A stretch of DNA of 15,464 nt from SIG440 sp045648175 (GTDB lineage Bacteria; Bacillota; Clostridia; Monoglobales; Monoglobaceae): positions 1-15,464 of the forward strand of contig JAZRNN010000017.1 of the NCBI GenBank assembly GCA_045648175.1, in the 5' to 3' direction. The notes beneath the pieces were generated by a model. That model was not told the DNA's origin, searched no databases, and was given only the letters and a program-made list of their open reading frames with translations. The translations under genes were made by a program, and so were the position numbers. The stretch's first letter is position 1. The number at the start of each line of letters is the position of its first letter. Positions 1 to 5,384 of this stretch are shown piece by piece.

Positions 1-348
1 AGGCTTTGCACCGGGAGATAAAATAAGTTTGTCATAGCTTTCTTCAAACACATTTCCGCTTATTTTATCCAAAACCGTAACAGTTTTTCTTTCACGGTTT
101 ATTTTGGTTACCTCATGGAGAGTTCTTACATCAATTTTAAATCTCGACCAAAATCCTTCGGGAGTCTGCAAAAACAAATCCTCTTTGTCAGCGATTTCTC
201 CGCCAATATAGTAAGGGAGTCCGCAGTTTGCGTAAGAAACATATCCGCTTCGCTCAAAAATGATTATCTCCGCATTTTCATCAAGTCTTCTGATTCTTGC
301 CGCAGCCGTAGCACCGCCTGCAACTCCTCCAATAATAACTATTTTCAT
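1..348 (-). CDS. CoA-disulfide reductase / NADH oxidase-type flavoprotein, N-terminal part (cut by window edge)
   Basis: The first 116 residues of a FAD-dependent pyridine nucleotide-disulfide oxidoreductase are visible; the rest lies beyond position 1. The protein opens with MKIVIIGGVAGG, the GxGxxG-type FAD-binding fold, followed by ATAAARIRRLDE. Near residue 43 is SYANCGLPYYIGG, which carries the single redox-active cysteine of the CoA-disulfide reductase / NADH oxidase / persulfide reductase group. A later segment, YDKLILSPGAKP, is also typical of this family. Known members reduce CoA disulfide, polysulfide or O2 in the cytoplasm with NAD(P)H. The start is set by a perfect GGAGGTG ribosome binding site 6 nt upstream of the ATG. 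The gene lies 28 bp downstream of the Fic gene on the same strand with no terminator between, so the two are probably cotranscribed. The exact substrate, and whether a C-terminal rhodanese domain is present, cannot be told from this part. Confidence 0.9.
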   Translation of the reverse strand, partial: MKIVIIGGVAGGATAAARIRRLDENAEIIIFERSGYVSYANCGLPYYIGGEIADKEDLFLQTPEGFWSRFKIDVRTLHEVTKINRERKTVTVLDKISGNVFEESYDKLILSPGAKP

Positions 349-376
349 TTTTACACCTCCGTTATTCAAAACTTTC

Positions 377-1423
377 TTATTTTATTCTATAATAGCAAAT
401 AGACTTGCCCGAACCTTCACGCTTTAGCTCTCCTTCGCTTACCATTTTACGAAGTGCCCCTTCAACGGAGCTTATGCTGAGTGACGGACAGAGTTCTCTG
501 ATATCCTGTTTGGTAAAACGCCCCACCTTATTCAGTGATGCCTTTCTTACCATTTCGATTGCAGGAAGTTTTTCTTCTACGATGGAAAATCTGTCTTCAA
601 AGTCTTTATATGCAGCAAGGATGGTACCGAGGATATATTTTATAAAAGGTGTTGTATCCTCGCATCCCTCATGCCAACCATCCTGAGATTTGTTAAGGGA
701 GTCGTAGTATAAATCTTTGTTGTTTGCAATTTTAGCTTCAAGCGAGATGTATTTGCCAACATAAAATCCGCTTCTATAAAGTAATAAGGTAGTTAGCAGT
801 CTTGACATTCTTCCATTACCGTCATTAAAAGGGTGAATGCAGAGAAAATCGTGAATGAATGTCGGAATTGCAATCAATGGTTCAAGTTCGAGATTACCGA
901 TAACTTTATTATATTCTTCGCATATTTTATCAAGTGCTTCTTCAGTTTCATACGGAGCAAGGGGGGTGAACAGGACCTCTGAATGTCCGTCAGGATAAGT
1001 TGCACTTATATAATTTTGCACACTCTTTGTTTTGCCTGCCATAGGGTTATTCATATGAGTGTACATAATCTTATGGAGCTGAAGGATATAGTTTTTTGAA
1101 ACAGGAATTGCATCAAAATTCTCGTGGATGATATTAAGAGCATCTCTGTATCCCGCAATTTCTTGTTCATCACGGGTTCTGGGAGTTGTCTTTTCTGCTA
1201 CAAGTTGTTTAATACGGGTATTTGTCGTAACGATACCCTCAATTGCATTGGAAGACTCTGTGCTTTGTACCTTTGCGATTTCCACAAGCTTTTCAAGCTC
1301 TTCAGGGCGCATCTTTAAATAGAAGTCCTGTTTTCCTGCTTCTTTATATATGCTGGCTACAAGACCAAGAAGTTCGGAATCCCATTTCTGCTCTTTAATT
1401 ACTGAATAATTAAACATTCTCAT
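377..1423 (-). CDS. Fic family protein (AMP-transferase) with N-terminal inhibitory motif and C-terminal winged helix
   Basis: A 348-residue Fic protein. The catalytic motif HPFNDGNGR is complete at residues 197-205, including the catalytic histidine and the Mg/phosphate-binding Asp and Asn. An N-terminal inhibitory helix motif of the (S/T)xxxE(G/N) type is present as SNAIEG (residues 58-63), which places it in class II, where that glutamate blocks ATP until relieved. FTPLAPYETEE near residue 152 fits the flap that holds target proteins. Residues ~285-348 resemble a winged-helix DNA-binding domain (TKQDIRELCPSLS, SSVEGALRKMVSEGEL). Known Fic proteins transfer AMP, or sometimes another nucleotide moiety, to protein hydroxyls in the cytoplasm; the target here is unknown. 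The start is supported by AAAGGAG 9 nt upstream of ATG 1423; the ATG two codons later is too far from it. No antitoxin gene is adjacent, as expected for a class II enzyme. It is the first gene of a likely two-gene operon with the flavoprotein. Confidence 0.93.
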   Translation of the reverse strand: MRMFNYSVIKEQKWDSELLGLVASIYKEAGKQDFYLKMRPEELEKLVEIAKVQSTESSNAIEGIVTTNTRIKQLVAEKTTPRTRDEQEIAGYRDALNIIHENFDAIPVSKNYILQLHKIMYTHMNNPMAGKTKSVQNYISATYPDGHSEVLFTPLAPYETEEALDKICEEYNKVIGNLELEPLIAIPTFIHDFLCIHPFNDGNGRMSRLLTTLLLYRSGFYVGKYISLEAKIANNKDLYYDSLNKSQDGWHEGCEDTTPFIKYILGTILAAYKDFEDRFSIVEEKLPAIEMVRKASLNKVGRFTKQDIRELCPSLSISSVEGALRKMVSEGELKREGSGKSICYYRIK

Positions 1424-1441
1424 GCCCTTAATCTCCTTTCT

Positions 1442-1502
1442 TTCCCTTAAATACTACCACATATTAAGGGAATTGTCAATATTTTAAGTAAATTTTCCCT
1501 TA
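1442..1502. promoter_or_regulatory. TTCCCTTA operator array overlapping the Fic promoter
   Basis: Three copies of one box lie across the promoter. TTCCCTTAA at 1442-1450 and its perfect inverse TTAAGGGAA at 1464-1472 flank the -10 box with a 13-bp spacer. A third copy, TTCCCTTA, lies at 1495-1502 upstream of the -35. Centre-to-centre distances are about 22 and 31 bp, near two and three helical turns. The position fits repression by a dimeric regulator; the regulator is inferred, and the Fic protein's own winged helix is a candidate. Confidence 0.55.
1451..1479 (-). promoter_or_regulatory. sigma-A promoter of the Fic gene
   Basis: On the minus strand, TTGACA (1474-1479) and TAGTAT (1451-1456) are separated by exactly 17 bp. 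The site lies just upstream of the Fic ribosome binding site, so the leader would be short, about 20 nt. Confidence 0.75.
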
Positions 1503-1560
1503 TTTATTATTTCTTTTTAAGGTAAAGTTATTCTGCAAAACTATTTTATCCTTTTGTATA

Positions 1561-1593
1561 TTTTTCTAACATTTTTCTAGCACTTTTCTAGCG
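1561..1593 (+). repeat. three tandem 11-bp repeats
   Basis: The core TTTTCTARC recurs at 1562, 1573 and 1584, each copy 11 bp long and therefore on the same face of the helix. No gene covers them. Short helically phased repeats a few hundred bases from a tRNA attachment core are what arm-type binding sites of tyrosine integrases look like; that role is inferred. Confidence 0.6.
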
Positions 1594-1646
1594 AAAACCC
1601 AAAAAATGCATCAAAAAGTGGCAATACCAAATTTGCAAGAACAGCA

Positions 1647-1680
1647 AAGGCTTTGAAGGAATTTATCCCCTCAAAGCCTT
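1647..1680. terminator. 10-bp hairpin, possible terminator
   Basis: AAGGCTTTGA (1647-1656) pairs perfectly with TCAAAGCCTT (1671-1680) around a 14-nt loop. On the plus strand it is followed by a T-rich but interrupted stretch, so it may be a terminator or a structural element of the attachment region. Confidence 0.4.
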
Positions 1681-1700
1681 GATTTTATGCGGTTTTTATC

Positions 1701-1730
1701 GCTTTTTAACTTCTTCTAACTTCCGCTAAT
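1701..1730 (+). repeat. three 10-bp degenerate repeats ending in TAAC/TAAT
   Basis: The three consecutive units GCTTTTTAAC, TTCTTCTAAC and TTCCGCTAAT resemble the TTCTAAC core of the repeats at 1561-1593. They end 30 bp before the truncated tRNA. They may be a second set of integrase arm-type or accessory-protein sites. Confidence 0.4.
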
Positions 1731-1759
1731 TTACTCTATCTAAAAAGACTGTATAGGAG

Positions 1760-1815
1760 CTCGAAATGCGTTTGCCTTCACGGGCACGTGGGTTCGAATC
1801 CCACCCCGTCCGCCA
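1760..1815 (+). pseudogene. 3' half of tRNA-Ser(CGA), probable integration attachment site
   Basis: The fragment starts exactly at a tRNA anticodon loop, CTCGAAA (1760-1766, anticodon CGA). It continues through the 3' anticodon stem TGCGT, a long variable arm (TGCC-TTCACG-GGCA), a perfect T arm (GTGGG-TTCGAAT-CCCAC, 1788-1804), the 3' acceptor strand CCCGTCC, discriminator G and encoded CCA (1813-1815). The long variable arm, discriminator G and CGA anticodon point to serine. The 5' half is absent: the five bases before the loop, AGGAG, cannot pair with TGCGT, and no GGACGGG acceptor strand lies upstream. It therefore cannot make a working tRNA. Tyrosine integrases commonly cross over in the anticodon loop and leave such a half-tRNA at one end of the inserted element, with the intact gene at the other end. 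Confidence 0.85.
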
Positions 1816-1817
1816 AT

Positions 1818-1855
1818 GAGCTAACGGATTTTCAATCAGTTGGCTCTTTTTCTTT
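1818..1855 (+). terminator. intrinsic terminator downstream of the tRNA-Ser fragment
   Basis: GAGCTAAC (1818-1825) pairs with GTTGGCTC (1839-1846), with a further inner GATT/AATC stem, and a run of T follows (1847-1855). It sits 2 bp after the CCA end, as expected for the native terminator of the tRNA gene. Confidence 0.75.
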
Positions 1856-1889
1856 GCCATTATCCCCTCAAAAAGCCGTTATTTTGTCG

Positions 1890-1920
1890 ATAAAAATTGC
1901 AGGTGGGGTAACTTCCCACC
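1890..1920 (-). terminator. intrinsic terminator for the InlB-repeat gene
   Basis: GGTGGG (1902-1907) and CCCACC (1915-1920) form a 6-bp GC stem. On the minus strand this is followed after four bases by a short T tract. It lies about 37 bp beyond the stop codon of the gene ending at 1957. Confidence 0.5.
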
Positions 1921-1956
1921 CGCGTTCTCATTTCTTGTTTATGCGGTTAATTTGCC

Positions 1957-2505
1957 CTATTCCATCGTTCCAACCATTTTGTTTATGTCACCATCCGAGC
2001 CTACGATGATGGTTTTAGTTTTGGCCGGGGCCACATATCCAAAGCCTTCGATGTATACCTTCTTCTTTTCTTCTATTATTTCATTTCGTATTTTTGTTTC
2101 CTCATCTGTGAGATAGCAAGTGTCCTTGCTCATAATCTCATCATTTGGATTTATGGGCTCTTCCGGATTCTTCTCCCATTTTGCATAGAGAACATCAGGC
2201 CTTGTGAATATAAATGTTGTTACCTGATTCTGCTTTGTTCTTGGATCGGTTAACCATCCCTTGAATGTGTAACCATATTTTGTAGGTATGCAACTTTCAA
2301 GCCTGATACTTTCGCCATATCGTTTGGTTATTGGCCTAATAAAGCTACCGCCATCCGATGCGAAGGTTAAGGTTACATTTCCGAAGAACCCAATTTCGCT
2401 ATCGTATATTAGTTCATTCCGATGCCATTGCCATGGTGCCGCCGATGCTGTTTGTGTTAGCAGTAAGCCCACTGCCATTGCCGTACATAATACTTTTTTC
2501 TTCAT
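1957..2505 (-). CDS. small secreted protein with one Listeria-Bacteroides (InlB B-type) repeat
   Basis: A 182-residue protein. The start is placed at 2505, because AGGAG lies 9-10 nt before this ATG; an upstream in-frame ATG falls directly against the ribosome binding site, and the longer reading frame to 2553 has no site of its own. A clear signal peptide spans residues 1-22 (MKKK, a hydrophobic core, then TASA/AP). Residues ~44-110 match the beta-grasp Listeria-Bacteroides repeat: the pattern GxVTLTFxSDGG, YGYTFKGW and LYAKW is diagnostic. The C-terminus is charged (EEKKKVYIEGFGYVAP) and ends in a glycine-rich tail (GSDGDINKMVGTM). I see no sortase signal, SLH or choline-binding repeats, so the protein is probably released or loosely bound. 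The repeat is known from adhesins and surface proteins; the function of this short version is unknown. It stands alone, next to the tRNA attachment remnant. Confidence 0.82.
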   Translation of the reverse strand: MKKKVLCTAMAVGLLLTQTASAAPWQWHRNELIYDSEIGFFGNVTLTFASDGGSFIRPITKRYGESIRLESCIPTKYGYTFKGWLTDPRTKQNQVTTFIFTRPDVLYAKWEKNPEEPINPNDEIMSKDTCYLTDEETKIRNEIIEEKKKVYIEGFGYVAPAKTKTIIVGSDGDINKMVGTME

Positions 2506-2789
2506 AATTTTCATCTCCTGATTTTTGTATTTACCTTTCGGCAACACAAACATACCACAGAAGATGACATAAGTCTACGAAGGATTTTTACGGATAGTAT
2601 GGGTTGGGTTAGAAAAGTAGTATTATTAAATCAACTTTATTGCCATCCACACAACTATTAAGCCTAAAAACAACGCATACTACACATCCAAATATCACTT
2701 TTTTCAATCAATCACCCCTCGTTGTATACTTAATACTCAATCCTGTGAACTTTAGGTTCCTGCTCTTCTCCATATCTTTGCAGATATTT

Positions 2790-3248
2790 CAAGCCATTTC
2801 TCAAATTGAATTATTTACTCAGCAATTAAATGAACTTGATGAGAATATTAAAGCAATTATGAACAAGCTTGATTTGGTTATCAAAACAATACCGGGCATT
2901 GGCTTTTTAAACGGTGCAATGATTATCGGCGAAATCGGCGATATATCCCGTTTTAAAAAGCCTTGTCAACTGCTTGCGTATGCAGGTCTTGACCCGTCTG
3001 TTTATCAATCAGGAAATTTCACGGCAGCCAGAACACGAATGTCTAAAAGAGGTTCTAAGCTACTTCGATATGCATTGATAAATGCTGCTTGGCAGACAAC
3101 CTTAGTTAATGATACCTTTAAAAATTATTATGACTTAAAAATATCTCAAGGTCGCCGTCATTATGCTGCTCTAGGTCATGTAGCACATAAGCTGGTTCGT
3201 GTCATTCATAAAATGATGACTGATAATGTTGAGTTCAACTTAGCCTAA
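2790..3248 (+). pseudogene. IS110-family transposase, 5'-truncated (C-terminal domain only)
   Basis: From about residue 51 of the open frame starting at 2640, the protein is clearly the C-terminal domain of an IS110/IS116/IS902-type transposase. A coiled segment (QLNELDENIKAIM) leads into IKTIPGIGFLNGAMIIGEIG, then RFKKPCQLLAYAGLDP, QSGNF and MSKRGSKLLRYALI. The QSG serine is the position of the catalytic serine in this family. The N-terminal RuvC-like DEDD domain, roughly half of a normal 300-400-residue transposase, is missing. The 50 residues before the homology have no resemblance to any transposase and look like translated non-coding sequence. The remnant cannot move by itself. The left end, where IS110 elements encode their bridge RNA, is also gone. 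Confidence 0.85.
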
Positions 3249-3277
3249 GTCTTACCTTAACTATATTCAATTTTCAA

Positions 3278-3299
3278 AAAGCATTTTGAAGAATGCTTT
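3278..3299 (+). terminator. hairpin downstream of the transposase remnant
   Basis: AAAGCATT (3278-3285) pairs with AATGCTTT (3292-3299) around a 6-nt loop, followed by a T-rich sequence. It lies 29 bp after the transposase stop and may end its transcript or be part of the IS right end. Confidence 0.4.
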
Positions 3300-3356
3300 A
3301 TTTGCTATTCACTTTTTTAGCTATACAAATTTTATGAAAAAGTTTTCATTTTTCTA

Positions 3357-3385
3357 TTGACAAATCATAGTTGGTCTCCTTTGTA
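3357..3385 (+). promoter_or_regulatory. promoter-like sequence to the right of the IS110 remnant
   Basis: TTGACA (3357-3362) and TTTGTA (3380-3385) are 17 bp apart, followed by the palindrome GTATGA-ATAA-TCATAC (3392-3407). No plus-strand gene follows within the next 1.4 kb, so its use is doubtful. IS110 elements are known to carry a -35 box near the right end that becomes a promoter when the element circularises, which is one explanation. Confidence 0.35.
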
Positions 3386-3450
3386 CGTTTGGTATGAATA
3401 ATCATACTACGTTTTTACATATATGTCAATAAAAATAGGATCTTTGCCCA

Positions 3451-3492
3451 AAATAAATATCCCCCGTGTTATATAACGAGAGATATTTATTT
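3451..3492. terminator. long AT-rich hairpin, bidirectional terminator candidate
   Basis: AAATAAATATC (3451-3461) is perfectly complementary to GATATTTATTT (3482-3492), with an inner palindrome GTTATATAAC. It lies 27 bp beyond the stop of the minus-strand gene ending at 3519, between it and the plus-strand IS remnant. It is therefore well placed to stop transcription from both sides. Confidence 0.5.
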
Positions 3493-3518
3493 TATACTAT
3501 TTTTATCGTTCTTTGCTA

Positions 3519-4262
3519 TCATTTTCTTAATCTTCTGCAATATTGTGTGCATAGCTTGTCTGTACATTCAGAACATTTAAGTGCCATATTGCTGTTTTCC
3601 CAAAACCGCTCCGGATATGTAAATACGCATATTTCCCAGATGAGCCATATTAAAAAAGAAACTGCTATCAGCGTCCATGAGTAAAAACTGTTTACCGCCA
3701 CAATGGGCAAAAACATCATTAAATGGTCCCAATTGAATATTCTGCAGGTTGTACAGCATTTGTTTTTCATAATAAGTCTGAACGGGCACCATATAAGAAC
3801 ACATATCAAATCACAAACATAAAATGCTGTTGAAATAATTATCATCATTCCAGTGTCAATAATTCCCAACAGATATAATATGCTGATTGCTGCCGTCAGC
3901 GCAACCCAAATAACCATCACTTTATATGCCGACGCGGTTGTGTCCTTAATATATTTTTTCAGATTCTTGTAATTTACTTTCTCTTTTATAGGCCTGAACA
4001 GCGACTCAAACACTTTTTGTGAGCCTATGGATATATGGGCTTTCACAGGGATAAGCTGAAGCACCATATCCCACATCCATATTATCCATAAAAGATGTAA
4101 GGGCGAAAACTCACAAAAGAAATTCCAACCGTCAGCTATATTAAATTTTTCTACGTCAAATACATATAACATAATCACAACGATGAATATAACTATTCTG
4201 CCTGTCAATCTTAAAAAATACATTCCCCTTGTTTTTGATATATGCTCTCTTTCTTTTTGCAT
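3519..4262 (-). CDS. uncharacterised multi-helix membrane protein with cysteine-rich cytoplasmic-type motifs
   Basis: A 247-residue integral membrane protein. Hydrophobic segments are visible at about residues 21-36, 55-71, 115-135, 138-160, 181-190 and 196-214, so there are four to six helices. Cysteines concentrate in the second half: CCTTC at 169-173 between helices, and SECTDKLCTQYC (C230, C233, C238, C242) in the tail, the spacing of a possible metal or redox centre. I recognise this as a conserved hypothetical type in Clostridia (CCTTCRIxNWD then PERFxExxNxxLxCxxCxxKLC), but know of no assigned function. The start follows GGAGAG by 10 nt. It begins 35 bp after the deformylase stop on the same strand, so the two are probably one transcript. 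Confidence 0.8.
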   Translation of the reverse strand: MQKEREHISKTRGMYFLRLTGRIVIFIVVIMLYVFDVEKFNIADGWNFFCEFSPLHLLWIIWMWDMVLQLIPVKAHISIGSQKVFESLFRPIKEKVNYKNLKKYIKDTTASAYKVMVIWVALTAAISILYLLGIIDTGMMIIISTAFYVCDLICVLIWCPFRLIMKNKCCTTCRIFNWDHLMMFLPIVAVNSFYSWTLIAVSFLIWLIWEICVFTYPERFWENSNMALKCSECTDKLCTQYCRRLRK

Positions 4263-4297
4263 TAGTTATATACTCTCCGTTTCAATAAAAATGTCTT

Positions 4298-4711
4298 TCA
4301 AATCAAGACTCCGTTGCAATGGTCGATTTCGTGCTGTATTATTTGCGCTGTCCAGCCTTCAAAGGTTTTTATCCGAAGCTTAAAATCTTCGGTCTGATAC
4401 TGTACTTTAATTTTTTTATATCTTTTTGTTCTTCTAGGGCCACCCAAAAGCGAAAGACAACTTTCCTCCGCCTCAAAAGGCTGTGAAAATTTTATAATTA
4501 CGGGGTTGAACATTATCATATATTTTCCTTCTGCATCAAAACAAATAATGCGTTTTTTGACTCCTATCATATTTGCAGCCATGCCCACACACTCATCCTT
4601 GTAAGAAACAAGCGTATCCATCAAATCTTCAGCTACCTGAATGTCTGACAAAGTTGCATTTTCTGACTTTTGTCCCAAAAATATCGGGTCGTGCATAAGT
4701 TCTTTAATCAT
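4298..4711 (-). CDS. peptide deformylase-like protein with altered motif I
   Basis: A 137-residue protein of the peptide deformylase fold. Motif II is ESCLS (residues 83-87, usually EGCLS), whose cysteine binds the metal. Motif III is QHEIDH (126-131), which supplies both metal histidines and the catalytic glutamate. Motif I, normally GxGxAAxQxG, reads CVGMAANMIG (41-50): the glutamine that helps stabilise the transition state is replaced by methionine (M48) and the first glycine by cysteine. I recall a short Clostridial deformylase paralogue subfamily with this same sequence, so it is probably a subfamily trait rather than damage. Standard deformylases remove the formyl group from nascent protein N-termini; whether this form is active on that substrate is uncertain. 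Start: GAGG 6 nt upstream of the ATG. Confidence 0.85.
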   Translation of the reverse strand: MIKELMHDPIFLGQKSENATLSDIQVAEDLMDTLVSYKDECVGMAANMIGVKKRIICFDAEGKYMIMFNPVIIKFSQPFEAEESCLSLLGGPRRTKRYKKIKVQYQTEDFKLRIKTFEGWTAQIIQHEIDHCNGVLI

Positions 4712-4742
4712 TTTTTACCTCAATCAGTGTTTTACTTTTTTT

Positions 4743-4771
4743 ATCTTACCATATAGATTTATATTTTTCAA
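4743..4771 (-). promoter_or_regulatory. promoter of the deformylase-membrane protein pair
   Basis: On the minus strand, TTGAAA (4766-4771) and TAAGAT (4743-4748) are 17 bp apart, upstream of the gene that starts at 4711. It is back to back with the nitroreductase promoter, with the -35 boxes 7 bp apart. Confidence 0.65.
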
Positions 4772-4778
4772 CTTTTTC

Positions 4779-4807
4779 TTGAAATATAATACATTTTGTA
4801 ATATACT
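4779..4807 (+). promoter_or_regulatory. promoter of the nitroreductase gene
   Basis: TTGAAA (4779-4784) and TATACT (4802-4807) are 17 bp apart. The transcript would start about 16 bp before the start codon at 4831, just ahead of the AAGGAG ribosome binding site. Confidence 0.65.
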
Positions 4808-4830
4808 TACAGTATAAGGAGTTGAACATT

Positions 4831-5349
4831 ATGGATTTTGAAAAAGTAATCAGCGAAAGATACTCGGTGAGAAAATTTAAAGACAAACATATAGAACAAG
4901 AAATAATAGATAAAATTCTGCACGCAGGACACATCGCTCCAACAGGCTGCAATATTCAACCGCAGAGAATCCTTATTCTGAACAATGATGAAACAATCTT
5001 GAAATTAAAAAAATGTACCAAGTGTCATTTTGACGCGCCCTGTGCAATGCTTATCTGCTATAACAACGACGAAACCTGGACTCGCCCATATGACGGAGCA
5101 ATTTCTGCCCCCGTTGATGCAAGTATTGTTGCCACGCATATGATGTTGGAAGCAACAAATCTCGGTCTTGGCAGTTGCTGGGTAATGCATTTTGACCCTG
5201 CGGCAATGAAGACAGAATTCAACATTCCTGACAGCATTATTCCACATGCCCTGCTTGTGATGGGGTATCCCTGCGAAAGTTCTGTGCCTAGTGATATGCA
5301 TTCAAGGGTAAGGCCTCTTGACGAGGTTGTGTTTTATAATAGTTTTTAA
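4831..5349 (+). CDS. nitroreductase family protein (FMN-dependent)
   Basis: A 172-residue member of the FMN-binding nitroreductase superfamily. Residues 10-15 (RYSVRKF) form the phosphate-binding Arg-Ser-Arg signature. APTGCNIQPQ (36-45) lines the FMN pocket, and GLGSCWV (112-118) is the conserved helix start near the flavin. The protein is at the short end of the family, which is usually 165-220 residues. Members reduce nitro groups, quinones or other small electrophiles with NAD(P)H in the cytoplasm; the native substrate here is unknown. The start is set at the ATG of 4831 with AAGGAG 9 nt upstream. The in-frame TTG at 4822 touches the ribosome binding site and is rejected. It is a single-gene transcription unit between its own promoter and a strong terminator. 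Confidence 0.9.
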   Translation: MDFEKVISERYSVRKFKDKHIEQEIIDKILHAGHIAPTGCNIQPQRILILNNDETILKLKKCTKCHFDAPCAMLICYNNDETWTRPYDGAISAPVDASIVATHMMLEATNLGLGSCWVMHFDPAAMKTEFNIPDSIIPHALLVMGYPCESSVPSDMHSRVRPLDEVVFYNSF

Positions 5350-5384
5350 AAAAGGACGCGGCAAAACCGCGCCCTTATTCTTTT
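5350..5384. terminator. bidirectional intrinsic terminator between nitroreductase and CDF exporter genes
   Basis: AAGG-A-CGCGG (5352-5361) pairs with CCGCG-C-CCTT (5367-5376) with one mismatch, around a 5-nt loop. A T-rich tract follows on the plus strand, and six T on the minus strand, so it serves both converging genes. Confidence 0.85.

Larger units (their letters stand above)
1663..1948 (+). repeat. paired direct repeats flanking the tRNA fragment
   Basis: TTATCCCCTCAAA occurs at 1663-1675 and again at 1860-1872. TTTATGCGGTT occurs at 1684-1694 and again at 1938-1948. The two words keep the same order on both sides of the half-tRNA, which suggests an old duplication of a short segment, perhaps by repeated integration at the same site. 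The spacing differs (21 versus 78 bp), so the copies are degenerate. Confidence 0.45.

Noticed and set aside
115..402. Plus-strand 95-codon reading frame at the left edge
   Set aside because: It is antisense to the flavoprotein N-terminus, whose FAD motif, active-site cysteine and ribosome binding site are unmistakable on the minus strand.
377..1423. Fic-antitoxin (toxin-antitoxin) locus
   Set aside because: The inhibitory motif is inside the protein (SNAIEG), so no partner antitoxin is required, and none is encoded next to it.
1561..1593. CRISPR-like array
   Set aside because: The repeats are only 11 bp and tandem with no spacers. They fit protein-binding sites better.
2640..3248. Intact IS110 element with bridge RNA
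   Set aside because: The RuvC-like N-terminal half and the left non-coding end are missing, so neither a working transposase nor a bridge RNA can be made.
3356..3368. Shared 13-base word ATTGACAAATCAT here and at 13062-13074 as a common regulatory site
   Set aside because: Both copies are built around a consensus -35 box, and the flanking bases differ. Two copies in AT-rich DNA are not enough evidence.
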